DNA of 64,000 nucleotides from the NCBI RefSeq assembly GCF_900177615.1, contig NZ_FXAP01000001.1:1122825-1186824 (forward strand), written 5' to 3'. The translations under genes were made by a program, and so were the position numbers. Origin of the DNA: Plantibacter flavus. Lineage in GTDB: Bacteria > Actinomycetota > Actinomycetes > Actinomycetales > Microbacteriaceae. This document shows positions 30,159 to 40,696 of this stretch, piece after piece (the stretch's first letter is position 1; each line of letters starts with the position of its first letter). The notes beneath the pieces were generated by a model. The model saw only the letters and a program-made list of their open reading frames with translations. It ran no database searches and was not told the origin of the DNA.

Positions 30159-31088
30159 ATGAGACTGGTCTTCGCCGGCACCCCCGCCGTCGCCGTCCCG
30201 ACGCTCGACGCCCTCGTCTCGGACGGGCACGAGATCGCGGCCGTCGTGACCCGACCCGACGCCCCGCTCGGCCGCAAACGGGTCCTGACCCCGTCGCCGG
30301 TGGCCGTGGCCGCCGAACGACTGGGGCTCCCGGTCGTCCGCGCTGCACGTCTCGACGACGACGCGACCGAGCGGATCGTCACACTCCGTGCGGAACTCGG
30401 CGTGATCGTCGCGTACGGCGGGCTCGTCCGCGAACCGCTCCTGTCCGCGCCGGCGCACGGTTGGATCAACCTGCACTTCTCGCTGCTTCCGGCCTGGCGT
30501 GGCGCGGCTCCCGTCCAGCGCTCTGTGATGGCCGGAGACGCGGTCACCGGTGCGTCGGTCTTCCAGCTCGTGCCGGCTCTCGACGCCGGAGACGTCTTCG
30601 CGACGGTGGAGACGCCGATCGGCGAGGGCGAGACCTCGGGGGAGCTCCTCGACCGCCTCGCCGAGCTCGGCGCACCGCTCACCGCGGAGGTCGTCGCCGC
30701 CATCGCCGCCGGCACCGCGGTCGCGGCCCCGCAGCAGGGCGAGGTGTCGCTCGCGCCGAAGCTCGACGGCCAGGACGGTCGGATCGTCTGGGACCGCCCC
30801 GTTGCCGACGTGTGGTCGCAGATCCGCGGGGTGACGCCCGAGCCGGGCGCGTTCACCCTCCTCGACGGGGCACGGCTGAAGGTGCACCGCACCGTCCCCG
30901 TGTCGACCGTGCCGACGGACCCACCGGCGCCCGGGACGATCGTGTCCGTCGACGGCCTCGTCCTGGTCGGCACGGCGGACACACCGTTGCAACTCCTGCA
31001 GGTGCAGCCGGCCGGGCGCACGGCGATGCCGGCCGCCGACTGGTGGCGCGGCGCGTCCGCTGGAACCGATCGGCTGGTCACCGCGTGA
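30159..31088 (+). CDS. fmt: Methionyl-tRNA formyltransferase
   Basis: A 309-residue enzyme formylating initiator Met-tRNA. It begins MRLVFAGTPAVAVPTLDALV; the catalytic Asn-His-Asp set is in GWINLHFSLLPAWRGAAPVQ and the nearby GDAVTGASVFQLVPALDAGD. The C-terminal tRNA-binding domain has IVWDRPVADVWSQIRGVTPE. It lies 28 bp after priA, and its TGA overlaps the rsmB GTG, giving a priA-fmt-rsmB unit. Confidence 0.96.
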   Translation: MRLVFAGTPAVAVPTLDALVSDGHEIAAVVTRPDAPLGRKRVLTPSPVAVAAERLGLPVVRAARLDDDATERIVTLRAELGVIVAYGGLVREPLLSAPAHGWINLHFSLLPAWRGAAPVQRSVMAGDAVTGASVFQLVPALDAGDVFATVETPIGEGETSGELLDRLAELGAPLTAEVVAAIAAGTAVAAPQQGEVSLAPKLDGQDGRIVWDRPVADVWSQIRGVTPEPGAFTLLDGARLKVHRTVPVSTVPTDPPAPGTIVSVDGLVLVGTADTPLQLLQVQPAGRTAMPAADWWRGASAGTDRLVTA

Positions 31089-32572
31089 GCGGCCAGCAGC
31101 CCGAGGGCCAGCGACGCCGCGACCGACGGCCCCGCGACGAGGAACCCCGACGCGGACGCCAGCGCCCCACGCGTCCGCGTGACTCGGCGACCGTGCAGCC
31201 GGCACGCCGAGTCGCCTTCGACGTCATCCACGCCGTCAGCACCTCGGACGCCTACGCGAACCTCCTCCTGCCGCACCGGCTGGCCGAGGCGAAGTTGAGT
31301 CCGGCGGACGCCGGCCTCGCGACCGAGCTGACGTACGGCACCCTCCGCCGACGCGGGTACTACGACCGCGTCATCGCGCATGCGGCCAAGCGTCCCGTGA
31401 CCGAGATCGACGACGCGATCCTCGACGTCCTGCGGCTCGGTGCCCATCAGCTGCTCTCCATGCGCGTCGCAGGCCATGCCGCCGTGAACGAGTCCGTCGA
31501 ACTCGCCCGGTCCGCCGGTTCGCGGTCGGCGGCCGGCTTCACCAACGGTGTCCTCCGCACCATCTCGCGGACCGAACCCGCCGAGTGGGAGCGGATCCTG
31601 CTGGGTGAGGTCACGAACGACACCGATCGTCTGGCCGTGAGCACCGCCCACCCGTCGTGGGTCGTTCGGGCCATCAGACAGGCGCTCGACCTGCAGGACC
31701 GCGGCGACGAACTCGAGGACGCGCTGGCCGCGGACAACCTCGCCCCGCAGGTGAACCTCATCGCGCTCCCGGGGCTCGCCGACCGGCCTGAGGACGCCGA
31801 ACCGAACCGCTTCTCCCCGTACGGCTTCCGCAACCCCGGCGGCGACCCGGTCCAGCTCGTCGGGACCGGCGGCGGGCGCCTTCGCGTCCAGGACGAGGGC
31901 TCGCAGCTCGCCGCGCTCGCGCTGACGCGGGCGGTACCGGTGCGGCCCGGCGAGCGATGGCTCGACCTGTGCGCGGGCCCGGGTGGCAAGGCGGCACTCC
32001 TGGCCGCCGAGGCTCTCGCCGGGGAGGCACGCCTCGACGCGAACGAACTGGTCCCTGCGAGGGCCCGTCTCGTGGAACGCGCCCTCGCAGGTGTCCCGCT
32101 CGAGGTGTCGGTCTCCACCGCCGACGGCACGAAGCTCGCTGCGGAGCATCCCGCGACCTACGACCGGATCCTCCTCGACGCCCCGTGCACCGGGCTCGGC
32201 GCGCTGCGACGACGACCGGAGGCGCGGTGGCGGAAGACCCCGAAGGACGTCTCCGAACTCACCCGACTGCAGGGCTCACTGCTCGACGCCGCCATCACCG
32301 CGCTCGCTCCCGGCGGTATCGTGGCGTACGTGACGTGTTCGCCGCACGTCGGCGAGACGGCACTGATCGTGGAGAGCGCCCTGCGAGCCCACCCCGGGAT
32401 GGAGCGACTCGACACCTCCGCGGTGCTCGACCAGGTCACGACCGAACCGCTCGACGCCGCGGCGCCCGGTGGCGCGGTCCAGCTCTGGCCGCACCGCCAG
32501 GGCACCGACGCCATGTACATCGCGCTGCTCCGCAAGCCCGCGGAGTCGGCCGAACCCGCTGTCGATCGATAG
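31085..32572 (+). CDS. rsmB: 16S rRNA (cytosine-C5) methyltransferase, RsmB/Sun family
   Basis: A 495-residue protein. The first 35 or so residues are Arg/Gln-rich and probably disordered; residues 40-180 form a NusB-like domain (ARRVAFDVIHAVSTSDAYAN, GFTNGVLRTI). The Rossmann methyltransferase part has the SAM motif WLDLCAGPGGKAALLA, the DAPCTGLGALRRRPEARWRK motif with one conserved Cys, and YVTCSPHVGETALIVES with the catalytic Cys. GTGA overlap with fmt. Its TAG stop is part of the putative -10 of rpe. Confidence 0.93.
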   Translation: MSGQQPEGQRRRDRRPRDEEPRRGRQRPTRPRDSATVQPARRVAFDVIHAVSTSDAYANLLLPHRLAEAKLSPADAGLATELTYGTLRRRGYYDRVIAHAAKRPVTEIDDAILDVLRLGAHQLLSMRVAGHAAVNESVELARSAGSRSAAGFTNGVLRTISRTEPAEWERILLGEVTNDTDRLAVSTAHPSWVVRAIRQALDLQDRGDELEDALAADNLAPQVNLIALPGLADRPEDAEPNRFSPYGFRNPGGDPVQLVGTGGGRLRVQDEGSQLAALALTRAVPVRPGERWLDLCAGPGGKAALLAAEALAGEARLDANELVPARARLVERALAGVPLEVSVSTADGTKLAAEHPATYDRILLDAPCTGLGALRRRPEARWRKTPKDVSELTRLQGSLLDAAITALAPGGIVAYVTCSPHVGETALIVESALRAHPGMERLDTSAVLDQVTTEPLDAAAPGGAVQLWPHRQGTDAMYIALLRKPAESAEPAVDR

Positions 32573-32585
32573 GCTCGAGCACATG
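32570..32585 (+). promoter_or_regulatory. rpe -10 hexamer placed for a leaderless transcript
   Basis: TAGGCT (32570-32575), which includes the rsmB stop codon, lies 7 nt before the rpe ATG. No Shine-Dalgarno is present between. Confidence 0.45.
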
Positions 32586-33251
32586 TCCGCGCGCATCAAC
32601 CCGAGCATCCTGTCCGCCGATTTCGTGAACCTCCAGGCCGACCTGGAGCGGATCGCGAGCGCCGACCTCGTCCACGTCGACGTCATGGACAACCATTTCG
32701 TCCCGAACCTCACGTTCGGTCCGCAGATGGTCGGTCGCATCCAGGACGTGTCTCCGGTCCCGCTCGACGTCCACCTCATGATCTCGGACGTCGATCGATG
32801 GGCTCCCGGCTACGCCGAGCTCGGGGCGTACTCGGTGACGTTCCATGCCGAGGCCACCAACGACCCCGTCGCCCTCGCCAGGCGCCTGCGTTCGATCGGG
32901 GCGCGTGCCGGGATCGCCGTGAAGCCCGGCACGCCCATCGAGCCGTACCTGGAACTCCTGCCGGAGTTCGACCAGGTGCTCGTCATGACGGTCGAACCGG
33001 GCTTCGGCGGACAGTCGTTCATGCCGGAGACCATGCCGAAGCTGCAGGCGCTGTCAGCCGAGGTCGCACGCACCGGTCTCGACGTCTGGCTCCAGGTCGA
33101 CGGCGGGATCTCCGCAGACACGATCGGGATCGCGGCCGCCGCCGGTGCCGACACCTTCGTCGCGGGGTCGGCCGTCTACAGCGGTTCCGATCCTGCCTCG
33201 AACATCGCGCTGCTCCGTGCCGCCGCCGAGGCGTCGACGCACACCCACTGA
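32583..33251 (+). CDS. rpe: Ribulose-phosphate 3-epimerase
   Basis: A 222-residue TIM-barrel enzyme of the pentose phosphate pathway. Metal and catalytic residues are in [71 protein letters not shown] and [11 protein letters not shown]. Likely leaderless. Full length; no anomalies. Confidence 0.96.
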   Translation: MSARINPSILSADFVNLQADLERIASADLVHVDVMDNHFVPNLTFGPQMVGRIQDVSPVPLDVHLMISDVDRWAPGYAELGAYSVTFHAEATNDPVALARRLRSIGARAGIAVKPGTPIEPYLELLPEFDQVLVMTVEPGFGGQSFMPETMPKLQALSAEVARTGLDVWLQVDGGISADTIGIAAAAGADTFVAGSAVYSGSDPASNIALLRAAAEASTHTH

Positions 33252-33303
33252 CTCGGCTGGCCGGTCGAGCGCGTCCGCGGTGCGCGCCGCCGCCCGGAAC
33301 CGG

Positions 33304-33319
33304 TACCCTGGAGCACGTG
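33304..33319 (+). promoter_or_regulatory. hisE -10 hexamer close to the start codon
   Basis: TACCCT (33304-33309) lies 7 nt before the hisE GTG. GGAG also lies in the gap, so either a leaderless or a ribosome-binding-site start further upstream is possible. Confidence 0.4.
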
Positions 33320-33580
33320 AAAACCTTCGACGAGCTGTTCGACGAGCTGCGCCTGAAGGCCGAGACCCGGCCGGAGGGTTCCGGCACCGTCCGCGAACTG
33401 GACACGGGTGTGCACGGCATCGGGAAGAAGATCGTCGAGGAGGCCGCCGAGGTCTGGATGGCGGCCGAGTACCAGAGCGACACCGAGACGGCCGAGGAGA
33501 TCTCCCAGCTGCTCTACCACGTGCAGGTGATGATGGTGGCGAAGGGGCTCACCCCCGCCGACGTCTACCGACATCTGTAG
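33317..33580 (+). CDS. hisE: Phosphoribosyl-ATP pyrophosphatase
   Basis: An 87-residue MazG-like all-helical enzyme, step 2 of histidine synthesis. It starts [19 protein letters not shown] and has the metal-binding [17 protein letters not shown] (EEAAE) and [19 protein letters not shown]. The GTG at 33317 keeps the family N-terminus. First of the his genes here, 77 bp before hisG. Confidence 0.93.
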   Translation: MKTFDELFDELRLKAETRPEGSGTVRELDTGVHGIGKKIVEEAAEVWMAAEYQSDTETAEEISQLLYHVQVMMVAKGLTPADVYRHL

Positions 33581-33656
33581 GAGCACGTCGCGGCGCATCC
33601 GCCGCGCCTCCTGATCACCCTGTCGAGACACCATCGCACAACACGAAAGTCACCCC

Positions 33657-34496
33657 ATGCTGAGAGTCGCCGTGCCCAACAAGGGCTCGCTGTCCGAGAC
33701 CGCCGTCGAGATGCTGCAGGAGGCCGGCTACGCGACCCGTCGCGACACCAAGGAGCTCCACGTCGTCGACGCACGGAACGACGTCGAGTTCTTCTACCTC
33801 CGTCCGCGCGACATCGCGACCTACGTCGGTTCCGGCGCCCTCGACATCGGCATCACGGGGCGCGATCTGCTCCTGGATTCGCACTCCGCCGCGACCGAAC
33901 TCGCCGAGCTGGGCTTCGGCGGCTCGACTTTCCGCTTCGCCGGTCCGGCCGACGAGTTCTCCGAGCTCTCCGATCTCGCGGGGAAGACGGTCGCCACCAG
34001 CTACCCCGGCCTCGTCGGCAACTTCCTCCGCGACGCCGGAGTGGATGCGACGCTCGTCCACCTCGACGGTGCGGTCGAGTCGGCGGTCCAGCTCGGGGTC
34101 GCGGACGCGGTGGCCGACGTCGTGTCCACCGGCACGACCCTCCGGAAGGCCGGACTGGGCATCTTCGGCCCGGTGATCCTCGACTCCACCGCCGTGCTCA
34201 TCGCGTCGCCGGAGACGAAGCCCACCACCGCGACACTCATCCGCCGACTGCAGGGCGTCCTCGTCGCGCGGCAGTACGTGCTCGTCGACTACGACCTCCC
34301 GGTCCGGCTGCTCGAGCAGGCGACCGCCGTCGCCGGTGGCATCGAGTCGCCGACGATCTCGCCGCTCCGCGACCCCGAGTGGGTGGCGGTCCGGGTCATG
34401 ATCCCTCGCGGCGACGCGAACGACGTCATGGACCGCCTCTACGAGCTCGGCGCACGCGCCATCCTCGTCACGGCCATCCACGCCGCCCGACTCTGA
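33657..34496 (+). CDS. hisG: ATP phosphoribosyltransferase, long form
   Basis: A 279-residue enzyme catalysing the first committed step of histidine synthesis. Motifs are [36 protein letters not shown] and the PRPP loop region [18 protein letters not shown]. The C-terminal 75 residues, from [19 protein letters not shown], are the ACT-like regulatory domain of the long form, so feedback inhibition by histidine and no need for HisZ are expected. Confidence 0.95.
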   Translation: MLRVAVPNKGSLSETAVEMLQEAGYATRRDTKELHVVDARNDVEFFYLRPRDIATYVGSGALDIGITGRDLLLDSHSAATELAELGFGGSTFRFAGPADEFSELSDLAGKTVATSYPGLVGNFLRDAGVDATLVHLDGAVESAVQLGVADAVADVVSTGTTLRKAGLGIFGPVILDSTAVLIASPETKPTTATLIRRLQGVLVARQYVLVDYDLPVRLLEQATAVAGGIESPTISPLRDPEWVAVRVMIPRGDANDVMDRLYELGARAILVTAIHAARL

Positions 34497-34543
34497 GCCG
34501 CCCGTCCCTCACCACCCGTCCCAGTCGCTCTGCGGAGGCCTCC

Positions 34544-35308
34544 GTGTCACTTGCCACCCGAGTCATCCCCTGTCTCGACGTCGCCGACGGGCGCGTCGTG
34601 AAGGGCGTCAACTTCCTCGACCTCCGCGACGCCGGCGACCCCGTCGAACTCGCGAAGCGCTACGCCGAGCAGGGCGCGGATGAACTGACCTTCCTCGACG
34701 TCACGGCCACCGTGGCCGAACGCGACACCACCTACGACCTCGTCAGCCGGACCGCCGAGCAGGTCTTCATCCCGCTCACGGTCGGCGGCGGGGTCCGCTC
34801 GACCCAGGACGTCTCGCGGCTGCTCGCCAGCGGGGCGGACAAGGTCGGCGTGAACAGCGCCGCGATCGCCCGGCCGGAGTTGCTGGGGGAGATCGCCGAC
34901 CGCTTCGGCGCTCAGGTCCTCGTCCTCTCCCTGGACGTGAAGCGACACGCCGGCAGCGCATCCGGATGGATCGTCACGACCCACGGCGGCCGACGTGAGA
35001 CCGAACTCGACGCGCTCGCCTGGGCCACCGAGGCGATCGAACGCGGTGCGGGCGAGCTGTTGGTGAACTCGATCGACGCCGACGGCACCAAGGCCGGATT
35101 CGACACCGAGCTCATCAGCGCCATGCGCGAGATCAGCCGGGTTCCGGTCATCGCGTCCGGGGGAGCAGGCCGCCTCGCCGACTTCCCACCCGCGATCGCC
35201 GCGGGTGCCGACGCCGTCCTCGCTGCGAGCGTCTTCCACAACGGCGAGTTGACGATCGGCCAGGTCAAACAGGAACTCGCCGACGCCGGTTGGACGGTGC
35301 GGGCATGA
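34544..35308 (+). CDS. hisF: Imidazole glycerol phosphate synthase cyclase subunit
   Basis: A 254-residue TIM barrel. [20 protein letters not shown] holds the first catalytic Asp, FLDVTATV follows, [12 protein letters not shown] and [15 protein letters not shown] (second catalytic Asp) complete the active site. GTG 34544 has GGAGG 6 nt upstream. ATGA overlap with hisI. hisH and hisA/priA-type isomerase are not in the window. Confidence 0.96.
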   Translation: MSLATRVIPCLDVADGRVVKGVNFLDLRDAGDPVELAKRYAEQGADELTFLDVTATVAERDTTYDLVSRTAEQVFIPLTVGGGVRSTQDVSRLLASGADKVGVNSAAIARPELLGEIADRFGAQVLVLSLDVKRHAGSASGWIVTTHGGRRETELDALAWATEAIERGAGELLVNSIDADGTKAGFDTELISAMREISRVPVIASGGAGRLADFPPAIAAGADAVLAASVFHNGELTIGQVKQELADAGWTVRA

Positions 35309-35694
35309 GCGCGGACATCACCATCCCGGTGGGAGCCGATCCGGAGACCGCGATCGGACAGCTCACCTTCGACGCGCAGGGACTGCTGCCCGCGATCGTG
35401 CAGCAGTGGGACTCCCGCGAGGTGCTCATGCTCGGGTGGATGGACGCCGAGGCCGTCCGCCGGACGATGACCGAGGGTCGGGTCACCTACTGGTCCCGGT
35501 CACGACAGGAGTACTGGCGCAAGGGCGACACCTCCGGCCACGTGCAGTTCGTCCGGGCGCTCGCCTACGACTGCGACGGGGATACCCTGTTGGTGGAGGT
35601 CGATCAGCACGGTGCCGCCTGCCACACGGGAACGCGCAGCTGTTTCGACGGCCGGGGCCTCGACGTCCTCGCAGCGCCATCGCCGACACCATGA
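35305..35694 (+). CDS. hisI: Phosphoribosyl-AMP cyclohydrolase
   Basis: A 129-residue zinc enzyme, step 3 of histidine synthesis, not fused to hisE. Family blocks are [36 protein letters not shown] and the metal-binding [10 protein letters not shown] together with the DCDGDTLL segment. Overlaps hisF by 4 bp and is followed 13 bp later by the trp-associated membrane protein, where trpE often lies in relatives. Confidence 0.95.
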   Translation: MSADITIPVGADPETAIGQLTFDAQGLLPAIVQQWDSREVLMLGWMDAEAVRRTMTEGRVTYWSRSRQEYWRKGDTSGHVQFVRALAYDCDGDTLLVEVDQHGAACHTGTRSCFDGRGLDVLAAPSPTP

Positions 35695-35707
35695 ATCGAG
35701 TTGGAGC

Positions 35708-36400
35708 ATGACCGAGAGCACTGCAGCACCCCAGTCCGGGCCGGTGGAGCCGCCGAGGCCCGACGAACCGTCCGAGGCTGACGAGCTCGAGTCCAGGGCT
35801 CTCCGCAGTCGTCAGCGCCGCCTGAAGACCCTGCTCCTCGTCACCGCCGTCCTCGCGGACGCGCTCATCCTCGCGGCGTGGACCCAGACCTGGCTCTCGA
35901 TCAGCCTCGTGGGCGTCGGCCCGCACTCCGGCGCGCTCGACGTGGTCGGCTCCGTCGCCGCTCCCGCCCTGTCCGCACTCGCCCTCGCCGGTCTCGCCCT
36001 CGTCGCGGCGCTGGCGATCGCCGGGCCGGTGTTCCGCATCATCCTCGGCCTGTTGGAGGCCGTGATCGGCGCCTGCGTCATGATCTCGTCGATCGCCGTG
36101 CTCGCCTCGCCGGCGACTGCGGGCGCGGCCGCCGTGACCGAGGCCACGGGCGTCGCCGGAAGCCAGTCGACCATCGACCTCGTCGCGGCGACCACGCTCA
36201 CCGCCTGGCCGGCGATCACCCTGGTGCTCGGCGTCGTGCTCGGCCTCGCGGGGCTCGCCACCGTGCTCACCCACCGCCGGTGGCCCGGTCCGTCGAAGAA
36301 GTACCAGGCGGTCCGGTTCACGCAGGTCGAGACGGCCCCGAGCGCCGATCCGGTGGGCGCCTGGGACGACCTCAGCCGCGGAGACGACCCGACGCGCTGA
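35708..36400 (+). CDS. Trp biosynthesis-associated membrane protein
   Basis: A 230-residue membrane protein. After an acidic 40-residue N-terminus come about four transmembrane helices: around residues 41-57 (LLLVTAVLADALILAAW), 80-105, 108-135 and 165-190. It matches the actinobacterial family named for its place in trp operons (TIGR02234-like); its role in tryptophan synthesis or transport is not known. ATG 35708 has TTGGAG upstream. Placed between hisI and the HGxxPAAW protein. Confidence 0.85.
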   Translation: MTESTAAPQSGPVEPPRPDEPSEADELESRALRSRQRRLKTLLLVTAVLADALILAAWTQTWLSISLVGVGPHSGALDVVGSVAAPALSALALAGLALVAALAIAGPVFRIILGLLEAVIGACVMISSIAVLASPATAGAAAVTEATGVAGSQSTIDLVAATTLTAWPAITLVLGVVLGLAGLATVLTHRRWPGPSKKYQAVRFTQVETAPSADPVGAWDDLSRGDDPTR

Positions 36401-36428
36401 CCGCTCCGCCGACCCACGACGGCACCCC

Positions 36429-36452
36429 GGGCCACCTGAGAACTCGTGGCCC
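36429..36452 (+). terminator. Hairpin before the HGxxPAAW-trpCBA unit
   Basis: GGGCCAC (36429-36435) pairs perfectly with GTGGCCC (36446-36452) around a 10-nt loop, 28 nt after the previous stop. It could end the his transcript or act as an attenuator. I see no leader peptide with Trp codons. Confidence 0.4.
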
Positions 36453-36480
36453 ACGCACGGAACCGCGCACCGGTTGCCGG

Positions 36481-36486
36481 TACACT
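36481..36486 (+). promoter_or_regulatory. Candidate -10 of the trpCBA unit
   Basis: TACACT, the same hexamer found before efp and lgt, lies 30 nt before the HGxxPAAW gene. No convincing -35 is seen. Confidence 0.35.
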
Positions 36487-36515
36487 GGAACCCGCACTCG
36501 CACAGAAGGAGAACC

Positions 36516-36746
36516 ATGAGCACCGACCCCTCGGACCCCGGCCACGGACACTCGCCCGCCGCCTGGACGGCCGTGATCATCATGTTGGTCGCGTTCGCCG
36601 CCGGTACGGTCTTCTTCTGGCTCGACATGCCCGTCCTCGTCTGGGCCTCCGCCGGCGTCCTCCTGCTCGGGTGGATCACGGGCGGGGTCCTCGCCAAGGC
36701 GGGATACGGCGTCGGCGGGTCCAAGACCGTGGCGAAAGAGCACTGA
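36516..36746 (+). CDS. HGxxPAAW family small membrane protein
   Basis: A 76-residue protein with the name-giving motif HGHSPAAW near residue 10 followed by two transmembrane helices (VIIMLVAFAAGTVFFWL and VWASAGVLLLGWITGGVLA). These proteins are found just before trpC in actinobacteria; function unknown. AGAAGGAGA is a strong ribosome-binding site. trpC starts 2 bp after its stop. Confidence 0.88.
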   Translation: MSTDPSDPGHGHSPAAWTAVIIMLVAFAAGTVFFWLDMPVLVWASAGVLLLGWITGGVLAKAGYGVGGSKTVAKEH

Positions 36747-36748
36747 AC

Positions 36749-37525
36749 ATGCTCGCCGACCTGATGGCCGGCGCGAAGGAGGACGCTCTCGGGCGCCTCG
36801 CGGGCCGTCCGGCTGCAGTCGTCGAAGCCGCTGCTGTCGACGCCCCACCGGCCATCGACGCCCTCGCTGCGCTCGCCCCGGCCGACCAGGTCAAGATCAT
36901 CGCCGAGGTCAAGCGGTCCAGTCCGTCCCGCGGCGCGTTGGCCGACATCCCCGACCCGGCGCTCCTCGCCTCGCTCTACGAGCAGGGTGGTGCCAGCGCG
37001 GTCAGCGTGCTGACCGAGGGCCGGAAGTTCGGCGGTTCCCTGCAGGACCTCGAGGCCGTCCGTGCCGCGATCCGCATCCCGGTCCTGCGCAAGGACTTCA
37101 TCTCCTTGCCGTACCAGGTGTTCGAAGCCCGGGCATCCGGCGCCGACCTGGTCCTCCTGATCGTCGCCGGACTCGACCAGGCCACCCTGTCGTCGCTGCA
37201 TGAACTCGTCGTGCAACTCGGCATGACCCCGCTGGTCGAGACCCATTCAGCCGAGGAACTGGCCAGAGCGAGCGACATCGGCGCGCGGCTCATCGGTGTC
37301 AACGCGCGGAACCTCAGCACCTTCGAACTCGACCAACACCTCTTCGGGTCGTTGACCGACCGTTTCCCCGCCGACGCCGTCAAGGTGGCCGAGTCCGCTG
37401 TGCTCCGCGCCGCCGACGTCGCCGCCTACCGACGTGACGGCGCCCACGTCGTCCTGGTCGGCGAGGCGCTCGTCACCGGCGACCCCGTCGCCACCCTCGA
37501 ACAGTTCCTGGGAGCCACCGCATGA
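36749..37525 (+). CDS. trpC: Indole-3-glycerol phosphate synthase
   Basis: A 258-residue TIM-barrel enzyme closing the indole ring. Catalytic residues are in [59 protein letters not shown] and VAESAV. It is not fused to trpF, and no trpF is nearby, in line with actinobacteria that use PriA/HisA for that step. ATGA overlap with trpB. Confidence 0.96.
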   Translation: MLADLMAGAKEDALGRLAGRPAAVVEAAAVDAPPAIDALAALAPADQVKIIAEVKRSSPSRGALADIPDPALLASLYEQGGASAVSVLTEGRKFGGSLQDLEAVRAAIRIPVLRKDFISLPYQVFEARASGADLVLLIVAGLDQATLSSLHELVVQLGMTPLVETHSAEELARASDIGARLIGVNARNLSTFELDQHLFGSLTDRFPADAVKVAESAVLRAADVAAYRRDGAHVVLVGEALVTGDPVATLEQFLGATA

Positions 37526-38772
37526 CCATGTCACCAGCCACCCCCGCCCACGCGGAACCGACGCACCTCCGAGACGAGGCCGGTCCGTTCTTCGGCGACT
37601 TCGGCGGACGCTACATGCCGGAGGCGCTCATCGCCGCGGTCGACGAACTCGCGACGGCCTACGAGGCCGCCAAGGCCGACGAGAGCTTCCAGGCCGAGCT
37701 GACGACGCTGCTCCGCGACTACGCCGGCCGCCCGTCGATCATCACCGAGGTGCCACGCTTCGCCGCATCGGCCGGTGGTGCGCGCATCTTCCTGAAGCGC
37801 GAGGACCTCAACCACACCGGCTCGCACAAGATCAACAACGTCCTGGGCCAGGCGCTCCTCACGAAGCGCATCGGCAAGACCCGCGTCATCGCCGAGACGG
37901 GCGCCGGTCAGCACGGCGTGGCCACGGCCACCGCGGCCGCACTCTTCGGCCTCGACTGCACGATCTACATGGGCGAGGTCGACACCGAGCGCCAGGCGCT
38001 CAACGTCGCCCGCATGCGGCTCCTCGGCGCGACCGTGATCCCCGTCACGACGGGGTCGCGGACCCTCAAGGACGCCATCAACGAGGCGTACCGCGACTGG
38101 GTCGCGTCGGTCGAGACAACGAACTACATCTTCGGCACCGCAGCGGGCCCACACCCGTTCCCGGTCATGGTCCGTGACTTCCAGAAGATCATCGGAGAAG
38201 AGGCCCGCGCACAGCTCCTCGAGCTGAACGGTTCACTTCCCGACGCGGTCGTCGCCTGCGTCGGTGGCGGCTCCAACGCCATCGGCATCTTCCACGCCTT
38301 CCTCGACGACGCGGACGTCGCGCTCTACGGGGTCGAGGCTGCCGGCGACGGCGTCGACACCCCACGGCACGCCGCGTCCATCGGCCGCGGTCGTCCGGGT
38401 GTCCTGCACGGTGCCCGCACCTTCGTCCTCCAGGACGACGACGGCCAGACCGTCGAGTCCCATTCCATCTCCGCAGGCCTCGACTACCCGGGCGTCGGAC
38501 CGGAGCACGCCTGGCTCGCCGACACCGGCCGGGCGACGTACGTCCCCGCGACCGACGCCGAGGCGATGGAGGCCTTCCGGCTCCTGAGCCGCACCGAGGG
38601 GATCATCCCCGCGATCGAGTCCGCCCACGCACTGGCCGGGGCCATCGTCCTCGGCAAGGAACTGGGCCCCGAGGCGACCATCCTGATCAACCTCTCCGGG
38701 CGCGGAGACAAGGACGTCGAGACGGCCGCCACCTACTTCGGGCTCCTCGACGAAGCCGGGCGGAACGCATGA
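37522..38772 (+). CDS. trpB: Tryptophan synthase beta subunit
   Basis: A 416-residue PLP enzyme joining indole and serine. [20 protein letters not shown] is the N-terminal signature and [19 protein letters not shown] carries the PLP lysine; the phosphate loop is [15 protein letters not shown]. This is the TrpB1 type that works with TrpA. The start could be ATG 37522 or 37528. ATGA overlaps on both sides link trpC, trpB and trpA. Confidence 0.97.
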   Translation: MTMSPATPAHAEPTHLRDEAGPFFGDFGGRYMPEALIAAVDELATAYEAAKADESFQAELTTLLRDYAGRPSIITEVPRFAASAGGARIFLKREDLNHTGSHKINNVLGQALLTKRIGKTRVIAETGAGQHGVATATAAALFGLDCTIYMGEVDTERQALNVARMRLLGATVIPVTTGSRTLKDAINEAYRDWVASVETTNYIFGTAAGPHPFPVMVRDFQKIIGEEARAQLLELNGSLPDAVVACVGGGSNAIGIFHAFLDDADVALYGVEAAGDGVDTPRHAASIGRGRPGVLHGARTFVLQDDDGQTVESHSISAGLDYPGVGPEHAWLADTGRATYVPATDAEAMEAFRLLSRTEGIIPAIESAHALAGAIVLGKELGPEATILINLSGRGDKDVETAATYFGLLDEAGRNA

Positions 38773-39581
38773 CCGCCCCGGCCACCGACCACACGACGGT
38801 CTCACCGGTCGCCTCGGCGATCGACGCCGCCGCCGTCGACCGCCGCGGCGCCCTCATCGGGTACCTCCCCGTCGGGTTCCCCGACCTCCAGACGAGTATC
38901 GACGCCGCCATCGCGCTCGCGCAGAACGGCGTCGACGTCCTCGAGCTCGGCGTGCCCTACTCCGACCCCGTGATGGACGGAGCGGTCATCCAGGCCGCGA
39001 CCATGACCGCCCTCGCGGAGGGGTTCCGGTTGCGCGACGTCTTCACGGCGATCAGCGCCATCCGCGCCGCCGTGGACGTCCCGGTCCTCGTCATGACGTA
39101 CTGGAACCCGGTGCTGCAGTACGGCGTGGAGCGGTTCGCCTCCGACCTCGCAGCGGCCGGCGGAGCCGGGCTCATCACCCCCGACATCACGCCCGACGCC
39201 GCCGCGGACTGGCTGGACGCCAGTGAACGCCACGGTCTCGACCGGGTCTTCCTCGCAGCACCGACGTCGAGCGACGAGCGCCTGTCGCTCGTGACCGAGC
39301 GCTCCCGCGGCTTCGTGTACACCGTCTCCACGATGGGCATCACCGGTGCCCGGCAGGACCTCGACGCGGCCGCGAAGACCCTCGTCGGTCGTCTCCGCAC
39401 GGCGGGGGCCCAGCACGCGTGCGTCGGCATCGGCATCTCGACCGCGGAGCAGGTCCGCTCGGTCCTCGAGTACGCCGACGGAGCCATCGTCGGCTCCGTC
39501 TTCGTCAAGGCTCTCGCCGACGGCGGTGTCCCGGCGATCACCGAGGTCGCCCGTTCACTCTCGGCCGGCACCGCCCGCTGA
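38769..39581 (+). CDS. trpA: Tryptophan synthase alpha subunit
   Basis: A 270-residue TIM barrel releasing indole from indole-3-glycerol phosphate. [17 protein letters not shown] and [15 protein letters not shown] (catalytic Glu and Asp) are intact, with [15 protein letters not shown] and [11 protein letters not shown] closing the phosphate site. Last gene of the trp cluster; trpE, trpG and trpD are not in the window. Confidence 0.96.
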   Translation: MTAPATDHTTVSPVASAIDAAAVDRRGALIGYLPVGFPDLQTSIDAAIALAQNGVDVLELGVPYSDPVMDGAVIQAATMTALAEGFRLRDVFTAISAIRAAVDVPVLVMTYWNPVLQYGVERFASDLAAAGGAGLITPDITPDAAADWLDASERHGLDRVFLAAPTSSDERLSLVTERSRGFVYTVSTMGITGARQDLDAAAKTLVGRLRTAGAQHACVGIGISTAEQVRSVLEYADGAIVGSVFVKALADGGVPAITEVARSLSAGTAR

Positions 39582-39616
39582 GGGTATCCTCACCACGTCC
39601 GCGATGCTGAAAGCCG

Positions 39617-39622
39617 TACACT
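39617..39622 (+). promoter_or_regulatory. Candidate lgt -10
   Basis: TACACT lies 34 nt before the lgt GTG; a -35 is not clear. lgt could also be read through from trpA, 75 bp upstream. Confidence 0.35.
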
Positions 39623-39656
39623 CGATCAGAGTTCGTAACGAAAGGCGACCACTGCA

Positions 39657-40670
39657 GTGATTGCACCCCTCAGCATCCCGAGCCCGAACCCGGACATCGC
39701 GACCTTCAGCGTGGGCCCGTTCACGGTGCACATGTACGCGCTCTGCATCATCGCCGGGATCGTCGCCGCCACCATCCTGACCTCGCGCCGGCTGACGAAG
39801 CGCGGTGCCGAGCCGGGCATCGTGCTCGACATCATCCTGTGGGCCATCCCGCTCGGGATCATCGGTGCGCGGATCTTCCACGTCCTGACCCACCCCGGCG
39901 ACTACTTCTACCCGGGTGCCGACCTCCTGCGGACGCTCTACATCTGGGAGGGCGGCATCGCGATCTTCGGTTCGCTCATCGGCGGAGCGGTCGGCGCCTT
40001 CATCGGCTGCCGCATGACCGGGATCCGGTTCTGGACCTTCGCCGACGCCCTCGCGCCCGGCCTGCTGCTCGCCCAGGCGTTCGGCCGCCTCGGCAACTAC
40101 TTCAACCACGAGCTCTACGGGCTCCCCACGGACCTGCCCTGGGGCCTCGAGATCGAGGCCAGCAATCCCGCGTTCCCGATCGGTCTTCCCGCTGGCACGC
40201 TGTTCCACCCCACGTTCCTGTACGAGATCATCTGGAACCTGCTGGGCGTGGCCGTCATCCTCTGGATCGGACACCGCTTCAACCCGCAGTGGGGCCGCCT
40301 GTTCGGTGTCTACCTCATCTGGTACGGCGCCGGTCGCACGGTCTGGGAGACCATCCGGATCGACCCGAGCGAGTACCTCTTCGGCATCCGCGCCAACGTC
40401 TGGGCCGCGATCCTCGCGATCGTCGTCGGACTCGCGATCATCGTCATCCAGTCGCGTCGCCACACCGGTGCCGAGCCGTCGCCGTACGTCCCCGGCCGTT
40501 CCTGGGCCGGTCCGAAGGCTGCGGTAGACTACTACAACACCGACGCGGAGAACCTGGGGCTGCGCAGTGCCTCCGCCGACGACGATGCCGACGGATCAGA
40601 CCGCACTGCGTCATCCACTCCGTCGTCCGAAGCCACGGTCGCCACAAGCAAGACCGGCTCTCGCTCCTAG
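39657..40670 (+). CDS. lgt: Phosphatidylglycerol-prolipoprotein diacylglyceryl transferase
   Basis: A 337-residue inner-membrane enzyme that adds diacylglycerol to lipoprotein cysteines. About seven transmembrane segments; motifs [45 protein letters not shown] and the Lgt signature [16 protein letters not shown], then [13 protein letters not shown]. The C-terminal 65 residues (from about 272) are polar, Ser/Ala/Asp-rich and probably disordered in the cytoplasm, an extension common in actinobacteria. GTG start with AAAGGCGA-type sequence 10 nt upstream. Confidence 0.95.
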   Translation: MIAPLSIPSPNPDIATFSVGPFTVHMYALCIIAGIVAATILTSRRLTKRGAEPGIVLDIILWAIPLGIIGARIFHVLTHPGDYFYPGADLLRTLYIWEGGIAIFGSLIGGAVGAFIGCRMTGIRFWTFADALAPGLLLAQAFGRLGNYFNHELYGLPTDLPWGLEIEASNPAFPIGLPAGTLFHPTFLYEIIWNLLGVAVILWIGHRFNPQWGRLFGVYLIWYGAGRTVWETIRIDPSEYLFGIRANVWAAILAIVVGLAIIVIQSRRHTGAEPSPYVPGRSWAGPKAAVDYYNTDAENLGLRSASADDDADGSDRTASSTPSSEATVATSKTGSRS

Positions 40671-40696
40671 GCTGAACGCACCCTCGTCGGCCCGGT

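Noticed and set aside
36401-36515. trp attenuator with leader peptide
   Set aside because: A 7-bp hairpin exists, but no short frame with clustered Trp codons and no alternative pairing were found.
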